A stretch of DNA of 64,000 bases from Talpa occidentalis (lineage: Eukaryota; Chordata; Mammalia; Eulipotyphla; Talpidae). A program made the translations under genes and the position numbers. The stretch covers positions 94,758,684-94,822,683 of the forward strand of contig NW_026555331.1 of NCBI RefSeq assembly GCF_014898055.3. The letters run 5' to 3'. Numbering within the stretch: the stretch's first letter is position 1; every line of letters begins with the position of its first letter. Positions 25,701 to 38,439 of this stretch are shown in pieces. The notes below the pieces were generated by a model. The model was given only the letters and a program-made list of their open reading frames with translations. It had not been told where the DNA came from and did no database searches.

Positions 25701-27824
25701 AATTTTTAAAATTCTTGTGGGTTGAAATATATGTAGAGCTAAAATGCCTGACAAAAACTGTAAAAAAGATAAGGGAAGAATGAAAGGAAGTATTCTGTGA
25801 TGCTCGCATTGTCTGGGAAATGGTAAAAACACTACCATTCTCAGCTCTAATGATCAAGGATGCAATCTGCCATCTATACAGAAACCTTTTTTGGGATATT
25901 AGAGAACATAGTGGGTTGTTTGTTTGTTTCTTTTTGTAAATGGTAGAACTACTGAAATACATCTGTTTGAAGCAGATGCTTCTTGCAGTAAAAACCCTCT
26001 TTTATCTTGCTAAGATGTCCAGTTATGGGTGACACATATGTAGGGAACTAAAAATGGAGGCGGAGATAAAGAATATGGTAATAAGTTGAACCCAACAGGT
26101 CCACAAGGGAAGATCTAGACATGCCAAAGAAAGGCCAGCAATAAGATGCCACCATAAGATAGAGACTGTGAACATCCACCCAGCAGACTCTTTTCACTTC
26201 TCACCTCTCACCCATAGTAGGATTGATTTAATATGGATTTTTTTTAAGTGAGAGAGCAAACAATTGACCTATTTTTGTCTTATCTCTATTTCTGTCAGTC
26301 ATGCAAAAATGTTTGAAAATTCAGAATGAAAAGGTATATATACCTTAATACCTTTCATTCAAGGAAATGCAATAAAGATTTAGTAAATAATACCTAGATT
26401 TAGTAATTTCTTTTAAGAACATGGTTAAATAACAAAAGAAACACTCAATAATGATAAATATTGGAATGCCAACATAATTTAGGTGGAAGCTTCAGATTCT
26501 CTGTATGCAGCCACTACCCAAAACTGTGTAGTCCTGAATAGTCTGGCACAAATCACCTCACTGGAGCCTTATGGCAAACTAATAAAGTAAAAAGGGATAG
26601 TTTTATTATTTCTAATTTTGAGATGAGTAAAGAAGGCTATAAAGGAATAAATAACTTACCTATGAGCCAATACTACTGAGCAAGAAAAGGAAATGAACAT
26701 ATAAAATTAATAAACAGAATTTACTTAAATTCATATGTAGCACACTCAGAATGACATAGTATATGCTATTTGAATTTACCAATCTCTTGTCCTTGAAAAT
26801 ACAAGTAGCAAATAATATCAATCTCTCTCGTTATAAATAACAATAAAGCTTGGCATTTCTTTTCCACCTGAGAAATATATACACTACAGGTTTACCTACC
26901 CATGTAATAAGGCTGACTATATTGGATCAGTGTTTTATATATAGTTCAGTGTTCTCAGACAGTACTTTTTAAGGCCCTTTTTTACCTATATTTTCCCTAT
27001 ATGAAATTGCCTGAATGCCACACTTTCTTACAAGCTGAAGGGTACAATTTCTCATACTTAATATTTCGATTTATTTGCAAGACTTTCTTTGATTTCCTTA
27101 AACATTGTAAGCATCATTGTTAAAATCTGTACCTGAAATCTAGGCAAGTGAGTCTCATTTGCCACTGATTTTGCTAAATGTGAAGTGTAATTGCTTGTTT
27201 CTTATACACCTGGTTTTCAATGATGAATGCTGGTCACTGCTGTTGAAACAGTGAGGTGTAGACAAGCATCACTATTTTCCCTAAAATGTTGGTTTAGTTT
27301 TTGTCAGGTACCTGGAGCATTACTTTAAAATACATTTATGCCTTGAAATAGATGCCTTGAAATGTCTGAGATAAGCCTGGCAGTGTACATTTTGGCTGTA
27401 ACTATCTGTTCGGGCTGGATTTTTATTTACCAATTCTTAGGGACCAGTTTTAGTTTCACCTGTCTTTATTTCCTTCATTTCTCTAATATCAAGACAATCC
27501 CCCCCCCATTAAGGCGGGATAAAGAGATGCTTTTATTTCTATTTGACCCTTACCTTTTGAGGTCTCAGCTTTATGATAGCATCTCCATCTTTGGCAGATG
27601 CTATCATACCCCCTTTACTTCTACCCTCTTATTCCTGAAGACAACCAAATCACCACTCACTTTCATAGTTGTTTCTTCAGAATTGCCAGATGCCACAAAA
27701 CAACAATGTTGTGTGGCCTTAATTTTCCGTGTCCTATAGTCTTCAAGTTTTGCCCTGATGAATCCAATATATTATGAAATCTTTTGGAAGCTAGTATGGC
27801 AATTTTATATCTCACCCCATAGTT
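25701..27824. other. Intronic sequence with a possible MIR and a perfect hairpin
   Basis: The stretch near 26600-26690 (agttttattatttctaatttt, gatgagtaaagaaggc) may be a decayed minus-strand MIR. A perfect 13-bp inverted repeat lies at 27572-27608. No gene seen. Confidence 0.45.
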
Positions 27825-28320
27825 TTAGCTGCCCTCAGAGAAGATATTAGTCCCAGTGATCTGGCTTACTATTCCTAAAGCTGGAACCTCTCAACAATAT
27901 TTGACATAGTTGATCATCATCTTCTCTTTGATATAACTTTTTAATTCTCTTTCAGGATTCTCTACCAGCTTCCTTTTGTGACTTTTCTGCTGCCTTCCAG
28001 TCTGATTGGCTGGTTCTTTCTAGCACCCCCAAATACAAACAGTGGAATATCACAAGGCTTTCAGAGTATGTTCTCTCTCTAGACTCCTTCCTTTGAATCC
28101 CAATTGCTCCTATAACTTCAAATTCCATTAATTTGCATAAGGGTATGCTCATTCATATCTCCTTTTCCTGGACCGGACCTTTTCCTGGAACTTCATATCC
28201 AACTTCCTCTTTGATCTCTCCACTTGGAGTAAATATCTCAACTTTAATGCAACCAAAATAAAATTCACGAACTCCTAGCTCACTAAACTTGTCCCAATTA
28301 TTTTGACAAGATACTGAGAA
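27825..28320 (+). mobile_element. L2 fragment (ORF2 C-terminal region)
   Basis: atttgacatagttgatcatc is the L2 'FDTVDH' signature, followed by diverged equivalents of the 'gattggctggttcttt', 'aatatcacaaggctttcag' and 'tccaacttcctctttgatctctcc' stretches in the expected order. Ancient and non-coding. Confidence 0.7.
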
Positions 28321-28375
28321 GCAAAGATATATTCAAGATTTTCATTGTAATTAAAATTTATTACATACATATATT

Positions 28376-28626
28376 TTAAAGATTTATTTATTTATATAAG
28401 CACTGGGGTAAAAGCCAGAGGCGCGGGAAGGTGAGAGAATTCACCAGAGACAGAGCAGGGAACGGAACAGGCAGAAGGGCCGAAAAACACTGCTGAGGGG
28501 AGCAGCGGGTGAAACGAGAGGTCTGCTGCGCGGTGTGGGAATCTCCCTGACTGGCCGGGAATTGAACCTTCACTGCAGAGGCTGTGTGGTGCACTGTGCT
28601 CAATCCACTGTGCCACAGGGGAGGCC
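28376..28626 (-). mobile_element. tRNA-derived SINE, minus orientation
   Basis: Head at the right (gcctcccctgtggcacag on the minus strand), body with gctgctcccctcagcagtg, tail TATAAATAAATAAATC. The B-box region (gttcaattcccgg) is slightly diverged. No clean target-site duplication. Confidence 0.9.
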
Positions 28627-29360
28627 CTACTTATATAGTTTTTAAAATACATGTGTACAATTTTATTTCAATGATGACGTCTGCCAAAAATTCAATACCA
28701 AGCAGTTTAATTAATAGTACTCTTCTGGACTAATTCAGAAAGCATTTATAAACACATATAATATGCCAACTAGTACTTGGGATAGATTTTCAAAGATGAG
28801 TATGATTCCTGTCCTGATGTCCTCACATTTCTATAAAAGGATATTTTCATCCTAGAAATATTTGTGTTAGGATAACAACCCACCAACTGATGCTTTTTAC
28901 GGACTCTACCCTCACATCCACTCCAAAGAGATCTCATTTACCAAGAACTCCAACTCCCACTTTGCCACTAACCTGACTTTCTGAAAGAAGGAGAGCAGGG
29001 GAGGAGCAGCCAGGAAATAAGAACAGAGTTAAGTGTCTGAGCTTGGGTTATAACTGAATACCTCAGTCATGTGTTAACAACAGTTGTTTAAAGAGTACTC
29101 CTTTAGAAAAGATTCTGAAGTCATATAGTACTAGTGAGACAAAGCAATTTAATCAATTAGCCCCATCTCCTGTAGTCTGGAATTACGGAATTTTTGGCAT
29201 GGTCATCATACACATGAATGAATATTCATATATATTTGTATATTCATATATATATACCCTATCTTTGTATATATATAATACATATGATAACTTTCTGTGT
29301 ATGCATATAATATATATAATTAAAATAACTATATGCTAACCATTAAATAAATAATTATTT
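28627..29360. other. Intronic sequence with AT-rich simple stretch
   Basis: Contains TA-rich low-complexity DNA at about 29215-29320. Nothing else recognised. Confidence 0.5.
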
Positions 29361-29512
29361 CATTTATTCTCACAACAGCTGGAGATATATTTATATGTTA
29401 ATGCGCATATTACAAATAAATACTCAGAAAAATTTAATAATTTATACAAGGTCACAATAATTAATAGACAATAGAGTCAGAATTTGAAACAGGTCTATCT
29501 GACTTTAAAACT
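29361..29512 (-). repeat. MIR, minus orientation
   Basis: tctcacaacagctggagat, attacaaataaatactcag, aaggtcacaataattaatag, agagtcagaatttgaaacag follow the reverse MIR core. Confidence 0.7.
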
Positions 29513-30009
29513 TCTCTACTCCTCTGTATGAATCTATCTCTCTGAAAATGAAGAGTATTTAAAAAGTAGGAAAGGAAATAAATAACTTGAGTATATGATT
29601 GTGCAAAAATGCTGTTAACATCTTGATAAAAGAACTGTCATATGCATATCTACTGAATGATAGTGAGGAAAGAAAAGTCACTTCTAGAGGTATATTTTTC
29701 AAGACCAACTAAATTAACCCCTTTAGCCAGCATCTCTCTGCTGGTTGAGGTACAGATATTGGTTGGAATGTACACACTTTATCAGGTATAGGTCAACTTT
29801 TGGACAAACTGCTCACTGTTTCCTACCCCACTCATTTCTGCGCTGAAATATAAGTAAGGGAAAGAGGGATGCAACATCTATGTTAGCAATGGATCCTGTT
29901 CTAGGAAATGGGGGTGGGGGTATTAATTAGTAACATAATGCCTGAACACTTCTTCCAGTTTCTCCACTCTCTTCTTCCCACCACCTTCCATTAAATGAGG
30001 AAATTAAAG

Positions 30010-30307
30010 GGGCCTCCCCGGTGGCGCAGCGGTTGAGCGCTGGGTTGCGAAGCTGCCCGCGGCCTCTGCAGCGCCGGTTCGATTCCCAGCTGCTCCCCGG
30101 CCACTGGAGGAGGGTCCCACATGGCGCGCAGACCTCTCCTGCCGCCCGCTGCTCCCCTCAGCAGTGTACTTCGGTCCTTCTGCCTGCTCTGCTCCCCGCT
30201 CTTGCTCTGGTGAATTCTCTCACCCTCCCGCGCTTCTGACTGTACCCAGTGCATGTATAAACAAAACAAACAAACAAACAAATAAATAAATAAAACATGC
30301 CTCTAAA

Positions 30308-30338
<31 letters not shown>

Positions 30339-30344
30339 ATAAAT
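30010..30344 (+). mobile_element. Young tRNA-derived SINE
   Basis: Best-preserved copy: head GGCCTCCCCGGTGGCGCAGC, A box TGGCGCAGCGG, B box GGTTCGATTCC, many CpGs retained. The tail is long and complex: CAAA/TAAA repeats, then a short acatgcctcta spacer, then two A-runs with more TAAA units. A 17-bp target-site duplication, aaatgaggaaattaaag, lies at 29993-30009 and 30345-30361. High CpG retention and an exact duplication imply recent insertion. Confidence 0.97.
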
Positions 30345-30361
30345 AAATGAGGAAATTAAAG

Positions 30362-32574
30362 CCCATAGAATTAACTTCTTCCTTAGATACATTTACAAAG
30401 GAAGTGCTGTGACTTTAAGTTTCTTTTTCAATATGAGGAATCACTTGCTGTCTGTTTATGCTCCTGAGACAACTATAAGGCTTTACCTTCATCCAACACT
30501 AGTGAATTTCCACTGATAACTTTCTCTGTATTAAATGTCACCTACTTAATTCATTTTGAATTAACTTCCTATTATGTAAGCAAGTTATCATACTTTTATT
30601 TTGTACATCATTTTTGGCTCCAGAATTACATGGGATCAGGGAAAGACAGAACCCAACTGACTTCTTTTTGCTCCCTGGTACAGTTGTGTGTTGGAATTTA
30701 GCCAAAGAACTGTCAACTGCAAATCCCAGAGCCCTTTAAAACTCCCAAATTAGGATGTGCTTTGTTGTCATTCCCATGGATGTATGTTTTGGCTTCTACG
30801 AAGCATGCAAGGCAGGGTAACCATGTAAAACATAAAAGAAAATTTTGCTACATATGAATATCTGAATGAGGGCAGTATCTATACTACACTGGAACATCCC
30901 AATATAGAGCTACAATAACTTTCTAAAAAGAGAAAAGATTTGTCTTTTAGAGCTTTATATTTTAATATATTATTCATATTCCTTCATAAGAATTATGAAA
31001 TAATTAAGAAATATACTGTATGATATTGTTCTATAGAATTTAGAAGCACAGGAATAATATTGCTATTTTTCTCCAAAGGTATTCCATGGCTTAAGATAAC
31101 TCAGAATAAACATTATTCTGTTCATATTTATGCAAGGATTTTATGAGGATGTTTGCAGTATTATCTAAGATGAACAAATTCCCAGGTATAGATGAATAAC
31201 TATTTGCAGTTTGCTTTCATTTTATGGCAAAAATAAATGCATTAAAATACACATTGAAGATAATAAAGCAATAATCATCATATTCTGAGTCTTCAATTGA
31301 TTAAATTAAGTTTATGGGCTTTTGAACTGCTTTTTTTTACAGATATAAGGATTATTTTAAGCACTGCTAAGCAGTATAAAGAGAAGAAAATGTATTTGTT
31401 ACTTTGAAAATCTTCAGAAATCAAACTATAGTTGATAGCTGAGTTATGTGTTTACTATTTACAACTTCCTGTAAAGATATAGGTATTGCATTCTTTTGTC
31501 TTTTAAAATGTAACCTTATATGTCTGTTGAGCACACATCTGGACATTCAACCCAAGTCATCATTTCATTCTGATGTCCAAAAACTGTCAGTTACTTCTGC
31601 TGAGACTCAGCCCTTGGGAAAACTGAAAAGTTACATCCTTCTTTTGTCCAGGTTTTATAAACTCTTCTTTACCTTTTTCCCCAGGATATCAGTAAGTATA
31701 AAAATAAGCAGTCTGAATTCCTTCTGGCTCTGGAGAAAGGGGCACAGGAGAATGAGGAGCATGTGTTCCATTAACATTTGCTTTTACAGAATAAAGAACA
31801 AAGTCTGCATATGAAAGAACAGACTTTGGCTATTCAGTTAATAAAAAAGCACATATTTTTTACAACATAAATACAATTTGAATGCATGAAGGAGGAAACT
31901 TGAGCACCAGTGAGGAAGATCTCTATTTTCAAAGAAAAGTATCTCATACTTCATAATTACAAATCTCAATTCATTAAGGAAATATAATGATTTTGAATGG
32001 GTGTACACGCAATATTGTTACAGAATTCATAAAAGGGGAGGAACATCGCAGTGGAGTGTATAGGCATCATTTCTGCCTCCTCCACTAACATGTAGAAGAC
32101 ACCTTGGAATACAATTCCCAGCAAGCTGTGAACTGGACTTCCTAAATGGGAAGCTGGGTAGAGCAAAGTGGATATATAAACATAGATGAAATGAAGTAAA
32201 TAGGGTGATGTGTGAAGGAGAAATATGTGAAGGTGAGAGACTTGGAGAGACATGGGAGGCTTCTCCTGGTCCATGACAAAGACAATGGCAGCTGTTATCC
32301 TTATTACCCTTAAGTGGTTTTACATATGTAGTAGGAAAATAAGTTAGGAAATTAATCAAGGTCCAAAACTTGTGTTCAGATTAATTACTTTAACTTTTGT
32401 ACTAAATTTATAATTTTTACAAACATGGAAAAGTGTAATACTTTAAAAAGCTTTAGCAATAAAAGCATAAGAAAATATGGAGCACTTCAGTATAGCCATT
32501 CATTTAAATTAGCATGAGAATACACAGTATGGTTCTATGAGGTATCACAATGCATTCCTTATTCAAGCTTGCTA
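30362..32574. other. Intronic sequence, nothing recognised
   Basis: AT-rich. The open frames at 31446-31814 (+) and near 32000-32350 (-) show no family resemblance and no splice-bounded structure. Confidence 0.5.
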
Positions 32575-32725
32575 ACTTTATCAAAATGAAGGTATTATAA
32601 CTCCCATTTTAGAAATGAGGAAATTGAACTTCAGAAAGATCACATGCATTAGAAACCAAATGTCATTGCCTCAAGCACACCTGTCAATTTTTACTACTAA
32701 ACACTGCCTTTTCCTTGAATCAATG
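32575..32725 (-). repeat. MIR, minus orientation
   Basis: tcccattttagaaatgaggaa, attgaacttcagaaagatca then the equivalent of 'ctagtaagtggcag' in degraded form. Confidence 0.6.
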
Positions 32726-32784
32726 CAGCAATTCTGTATATGCTCATGGAAAGAACATTATTTTTTTCTCATTCAACTAGGTTA

Positions 32785-33100
32785 TGGCTGAAATATTCCC
32801 ACCCTCCAACCTATTCATAGGTTGAAGTCCTAACTCCTGGTACCTCACTAAGTGACCATTTTGGGAAAGCAAGAAAGCAAATCTTTAAAGAGATAATTTA
32901 CTTAAAAGATCATTAAGGAGGGTCCTGTTCCAATATGTTGTTCTTATAAAAGAGATTATCACAACATAGACACATACAGAAGGAAGAGCATATGAAGACA
33001 CAGGGAAAAGGTCTTTCATAAGCCTGGGAGAGAAGCCTTAAAGAATCCCACTTTACAGATATCTTGATCTCAGACTTCTATAAAACACAATAGTAAGGGA
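32785..33100 (+). mobile_element. MLT1-type LTR (ERVL-MaLR)
   Basis: ggttatggctgaaatattccc, ctaactcctggtacctcac, tccaatatgttgttcttataa, atatgaagacacagggaaaag, cttgatctcagacttcta follow the MLT1 order from 5' to 3'. Truncated at the 3' end. Confidence 0.75.
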
Positions 33101-33280
33101 AAAAACATATTTTCTTAGTCCTTGAGGCAGACAATTTCCCCCCAAAATTCAAGACAATTTACCCAACACTAAGACAATCAATCTGGGTCGAAATAAAAGA
33201 ATAGAGAAGACCAGTATCTTCTAAAGTTGGGACTAAGTGATAAGGATGGCCAACACTATAGAGTCCACTTTCCTTTCTTT

Positions 33281-33551
33281 TTTTTGTTTTTCAAAGATTT
33301 ATTTATTTATTTATACAAGCACTGGGTACAGTCAGAAGCGCAGGAGGGTGAGAGAATTCACCAGAGCCAGAGGGGAGAGCAGAGCAGGCAGACCGACAAG
33401 GTACACTGCTGAGGGGAGCAGCAGGCATGGCAGAAGAGTTCTGCGTGCCATGTGGGACCCTCACCCAGTGGCCGGGGATCAAACAGGCGCTTCGGAGGCT
33501 GTGGGCAGCTTCGCAACCCAGCGCTCAACAGCTGCACCACCAGGGAAACCC
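33281..33551 (-). mobile_element. tRNA-derived SINE, minus orientation
   Basis: Full-length copy with a 16-bp target-site duplication ccactttcctttcttt at 33265-33280 and 33552-33567. The minus-strand head reads GGTTTCCCTGGTGGTGCAGC. The B-box region lacks some bases seen in the 30010 copy. Confidence 0.95.
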
Positions 33552-33567
33552 CCACTTTCCTTTCTTT

Positions 33568-34170
33568 CCTATACAGTCTTCCTTCACTCAACATTTAAAG
33601 ATATCATCTCTTCAGCACTAACTGTCCTTCTCAGGTGATGGTAGCACATGTTAATAAAAAGGTTTCCTCTGTGGAAACAATCTTGTGGTTCAGAGTTTGG
33701 CTTTCTGAGTGTGAACATTAACACAAAGGCAGAACTGTAGGGGAACAAAGACCCACCACCCCAAAATAAATCTTTATAGCAAAATTTGATTTCAGTGGGA
33801 AAATCTGAAGATAGGGGGAGGGTGCTTTTGATGTTATATCTGAACTATTTAAGATGGTATCTTAAGCCATGTGGGTGAGTTATTCAGTTATGGGGGTTCT
33901 TTCCAATGTATACAGGAGGCATATAGGTTATTATTAAACTTCTATATGACTTTTTCTCCTAAAACATTAAATGTTTCAAGTCATAAAGATATTTCTAATA
34001 ATAAATGCCATAAAAGCAATTCATTATATTGGAAATATTTTAGACTTTATTCTTTGAGTTGTCTTTTTCACTGAGCTATTTAGCATGGTAGAATTAAATT
34101 CAGCCACAAATATACATTTTTAATAAATGTAAGAGGATAGAATTCCACTTGACTTGCGTTTTTGACATCT
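33568..34170. other. Intronic sequence, nothing recognised
   Basis: AT-rich, no feature supported. Confidence 0.5.
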
Positions 34171-34186
34171 AAAATGGCTGTTCTCA

Positions 34187-34459
34187 GGCCTGCCCTGGTG
34201 GCGCAGGCAGTTGAGCTCAGCGCTGTGAAGTTGTCCACAGCCTCTGCAGCACCGGTTCGATCACGGCCAGCCAGCAAGGGTCCCACATGGCGCAGCAGAC
34301 CTCGCCTGTTTTGCCCGTTGCTCCCCTCAGCAGTGTATTTCATCAATCTGCCTGTTCTGTCCCCCGCTCAGGCTCCAGTGGATCCTCTCACCCTCCTGAG
34401 CATCTGGCCTCTACCCAGGTTCTTGTATAAATAAATACAATCTTTAAAAATAAATAAAT
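34187..34459 (+). mobile_element. tRNA-derived SINE
   Basis: Head GGCCTGCCCTGGTGGCGCAG, B box GGTTCGATCAC, body with ttgctcccctcagcagtgta, tail AAATAAATAAATA. Flanked by a 16-bp target-site duplication, aaaatggctgttctca, at 34171-34186 and 34460-34475. Confidence 0.96.
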
Positions 34460-34535
34460 AAAATGGCTGTTCTCAAATATTTTATTTGATACTATAAATT
34501 TAGATAATATGCACTCAGTGAGAGAGACTAATTCA

Positions 34536-34617
34536 AATTGCCCCTTGAGACAAAATTACTTGAGACAAAAGCAGTTAATTGCCCCCTGAGACAAAATTAC
34601 TTGAGACAAAAGCAGTT
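34536..34617. repeat. Two-copy 41-bp tandem duplication
   Basis: Two adjacent 41-bp units (34536-34576 and 34577-34617) differing at one position (cccctt versus cccct-c class change). Each unit contains the internal half-repeat ttgagacaaaa twice, so the array is a duplication of a duplication. Confidence 0.93.
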
Positions 34618-35146
34618 ATCCCATATATCTAAGTGAACATTGTTCCACTATAATCCTAACGGTAACCTGAAACTTAAGTTATTCCTTTGGTGTCCATTTC
34701 AAATTTTTCATAGAAGTCTCCATCTTGCTTTCTTAGAGTTGGCATATTCACTCATCATTAATTCACTCATTTATATTTATGTAATTCTTTCATTCTCAAA
34801 CATTTTTCAGTTAAACAAAACTAGGAGGTAAATAAATTCAAAATCTATCTATAACAAAGAAGTTAAGCCCAAATTTAAGTCTGTGATAAATAGTTGCGCA
34901 CACTCTTACACATTGTCAGGGAATAAAGGAAATCATCCTATACCTCTCTGTGTTTGTCTAAGCTGGCAAATAATCAAACAAGTTTCAGACAGACTGATAA
35001 CAGAAAAAGTCATGGAGGAGTATAACAACAGCATGTATGCCTCCTGTATATGTGGAAGACCCAGTATTACTAAGTCACCCACAAGGCTTTAGATGTCGTC
35101 ATATATAGTTTAACTAGGACACGGGGATGGCTAAGTTTGGGTGTTG

Positions 35147-35410
35147 TTTTTTTTTAAGATTTATTTATTTTTGCATACAAGAACTGGGGTATAGGCCAGG
35201 GCTGTGGGAGTTAAAGGATTAACCAGAGACAGAGTGGGGAACAGAAAAGGCAGATCGAGTGAAATGCACTGCTGAGGGGAGCAGTAGGCAAGTCAGGAAA
35301 GGTTTGCTGGATCATGCAATTAGCTCCCTGGCTGTGGATCAAATTCGTGCTGCAGTGGCTGTGGAAAGAAAGCTTCATAGGTATGTCTTAACCCCTTGCG
35401 CCACCTGAGT
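35147..35410 (-). mobile_element. tRNA-derived SINE, minus orientation, older
   Basis: Diverged copy: the tail appears as a T-run then aagatttatttatttttgc at the left; body cactgctgaggggagcagta; head ttgcgccacctgag at the right. No reliable target-site duplication. Confidence 0.88.
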
Positions 35411-35797
35411 GTTTTAATGAGAAACTACTATCCTTTCTTCTCCCCTCTCTCTCTTCCCTAATCCTATCAAAGTTATTTCACTCTATGTAACTTCTTTGCC
35501 TTTGTGTACATAGATGGACCCCTTTGGAGCATGAAAGTTTGGGGGGTCCCTATATACTCTTCAGTCACACACTAACATAGCCATCCTCAAATTCTCTGAA
35601 CTATTCCTGTAAACATTTCCACACTTTCATGTTAATTTTCCAATATAGACTGCTAGAGATTCCTGGAATTTTTATTTTTTATTTCCAATTGTATGATTTC
35701 CCTGTTTGATATCTCTATAGTTTTAATCACCCTGAAGAGAGCAAGATCTTTGTTTCAAATGTGCTTCCCATATATTATCTATACATAGACAGTTAAG

Positions 35798-36420
35798 TGT
35801 TGGAGTGGCCCAATGCACTCAAGTTCTGCATTCCTCTGGCCCTCAGGTGGCCTGTGAGGTCTCATGGGCTGGGTACACATCACAAGGATGATGGGTCACC
35901 ATCACCTCACTACCAGATACTGCCTAGGCCAAAGGTTGGGTGAGGGTACCTGAGCAGCACTAGGTCTGAACCTAGGATTCTGTACTCAGGCCTAACATCC
36001 TGAGTACAGGGAAGGTGACAGAGCTGAGCGGCCATTTTAGAAGATTTTAACGGGACAATGCATGATGACTTCTCTTTGTGTTGTCAGAATCCCCCACTAA
36101 GCAGTAGAGGTCTGGCCTACCTTGCTCCTCCAGTGGTGGCAGGACTTGGTAAGACCTTGCCCCAGGGTGCTGCTGACCTTGACTCCTGACAAAGTAGGGC
36201 TTGCCACACCCTGCTGCTCCTGTAACAGCAGCTCCAGTTTGCAATACCCTACTGAAGTATCTGGGCATCTCCCTTTCCCTCCACTCTGTTGGTTTGAACA
36301 AATAATCTTTTTTTTTTTTTTCTGCACCAAAGGCCCTCATGTTTGCATTTGTGGTGGTAGGTGGCCGGACACAGAACTGGTAAGAGAGGTTCTGACCCAG
36401 AGTTTTTAGACTCTGTCTAG
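35798..36420 (+). mobile_element. Possible LTR of an endogenous retrovirus
   Basis: A GC-richer block beginning tgttggagtggcccaatgc and ending with gtggtaggtggccggacac and agaactggtaagag, which resembles an LTR end passing into the region after an LTR. A T-run at 36309-36321 follows gaacaaataatc. I found no matching target-site duplication and no clear TATA box, so this is a weak call. Open frames on both strands in this block are probably incidental. Confidence 0.35.
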
Positions 36421-37450
36421 TAACAGAAGAACACCAAAAGAAATTTAGACTGTGGTTTTAAGGATGACTGCAGCTGTCAGTGATAGGAATAAGTTATTTT
36501 TAGAGACAAGCTTCCTCAAATGGTGTTCTCAGGGGAAATACTAGTAGTATTTCACTATACATACATTATAAGTGCACCTATATACAAATTAACATTAAAA
36601 TTAAGATACTTAAAATTAAACATTAGACATAAGGCAGTACCTATCATTGAAATGAACTCAGTAGAAAGTTATGATGAGATTCAGTAGAAAGTTATGATGA
36701 GAAACTGGAGATCATATACAAACTGATGGGAATTCTGAGACTGCCTTTGTGTATGTTTTGAATAATGACTATTCCAAGGGCTGAGAGAATGTAAGAAATC
36801 ATGAGGAAAGCTAAGAAGAATGGCTGTGACTAAGGCAAATACACAGTGGATTTACCCTCACTGATCCTGTAAGAATACAATTGACCCACATTTTTAGCAA
36901 GGTACAATATATTGCAAATAGTTACAAATATATTTGGTATATTTTAGCACTTAAAAAAAGAAATACATAGTTAGCTTAACACAAATCATCTATTTTTCAA
37001 TAGGTGGCACCATCCAAAATAAGAAAAAAAAATTTCTAATCAATACATCTGCTTATTTTCTCTGCTTACACAATGAAGATAATTAGGAGGATCAAAATGC
37101 AACTGTTAAAAAATCAGAAAGAAAGTAATAAAGTTCAGTAACATACAAAGATAATCACTTCATCAAGTTGTAGGAATAAATGTAACAAATTACACAAAAA
37201 TTGGGCATTCTCTTTGCTTAGATACAAAAAGATGAATAAAAATGAACTCATCAATTTACTTCTTCAGTAAAAGATTTAGAACTTGAGGGTATTTTATAGA
37301 TTGCTCAGTATAACAATTTTACAATGTTTGTCTTTTTTTCCAGAACTGAACTAAATTGTGTTGTAGTCTCAAAGTGTAATCACTGCTTCCGAATGGAAGA
37401 TTTAAATGTGCAGTCAGGTGAACTTTGATTTACAATCCTATAGGAGAGAC
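36421..37450. other. Intronic sequence, nothing recognised
   Basis: AT-rich. A 24-bp stretch around 36658-36704 (cagtagaaagttatgatgag) is duplicated in tandem. No gene seen. Confidence 0.5.
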
Positions 37451-38060
37451 TGACTGTATCAGTCAGGGTCTAGTTGGGATACAGAAACCACACCAGTAAT
37501 TAGAATAAGAAAAAAGTTAATATAAAAATTATTAACTAGTAAAAAGGTGATTAACTACTAAAAGAGATAAGCAAGGAATAATTCAGTAGTATAGAAGTAG
37601 CAACTGCAGAACATAGTCATTCATACACAGCTGACAGAGATGAACAGGGAAGTACTTAAAATTTTGAAGAGTGCTTCCCCCTACACCCTCACCAACAAGA
37701 CTAAGTGTCAGACATCTTTGGAGAGAGTTAAGCTGAAACAAAAAATTACTGGTGACAGAGAGAATATGATGGAATATGATGGTGTCAGAAGGCATGGACT
37801 ACAGAAAGTCCTCTGGTGTGGTCCCTGGGAGGGCAATAGATCTTACCATAGGAGTGGTCTACAGCTAATCCATGAGGTAAACAGTACAAAGGTATCTGCA
37901 TACCAGTCTGCTAAGTCCACATAGAGAAAGACACCCTAGAAAATGGAAGCAAAGCCCCTTCTTGTTCTGACTTTGCCATATCCCTCCAGCTTATAAGTTG
38001 TCAAGGCCAAACATCTAGTCAGAAAATGGCCCTTTTCTGGTAGTACAAGAAAGAGCAAAG
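37451..38060 (+). mobile_element. Possible ancient LTR-like repeat
   Basis: gtatcagtcagggtctagtt then gatacagaaaccacaccag resembles the start of several ancient mammalian LTR families. The family cannot be named by eye and the right end is uncertain. Confidence 0.3.
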
Positions 38061-38439
38061 AAGGATTTTGGAAATGAGAGGCAATAAAATTAATAATTGG
38101 CACACTCGTACTTTCTTGGTATGGAAACCAACAAGTAAAATCTGCATAAACCAGTATGCTTTTACTTATAATCACAAATGTTGTCTTCTTGGCTCCTATT
38201 TGTATACTTATTCACTTTGACTTCAAACTATTATATCATTTTGACATCAAATGATTCACCAAGAAATCACTTTGTTTATAGTGGTATAGGAAAAGTACAT
38301 AAACTTTTAATCTTATGAACTTTAAAACTCAATAAATTTTATGAATATATACTCATAACCACCATTCAAGATAAGATAAAGTCTACTAAATTTAAATGAA
38401 GAAAAAAAAATTAACAAACCAACAAAAAAAGGGCAGAAT

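Noticed and set aside
30010..30085. Functional tRNA gene
   Set aside because: A and B boxes are present but the sequence is the head of a SINE with a long non-tRNA body and A-rich tail.
31446..32359. Open frames of 100-122 codons around 31.4-32.4 kb
   Set aside because: No family resemblance, no splice structure and overlapping frames on both strands; consistent with chance.
34536..34617. Short direct repeats as a CRISPR-like array
   Set aside because: Only two adjacent units without spacers, in a mammalian intron.
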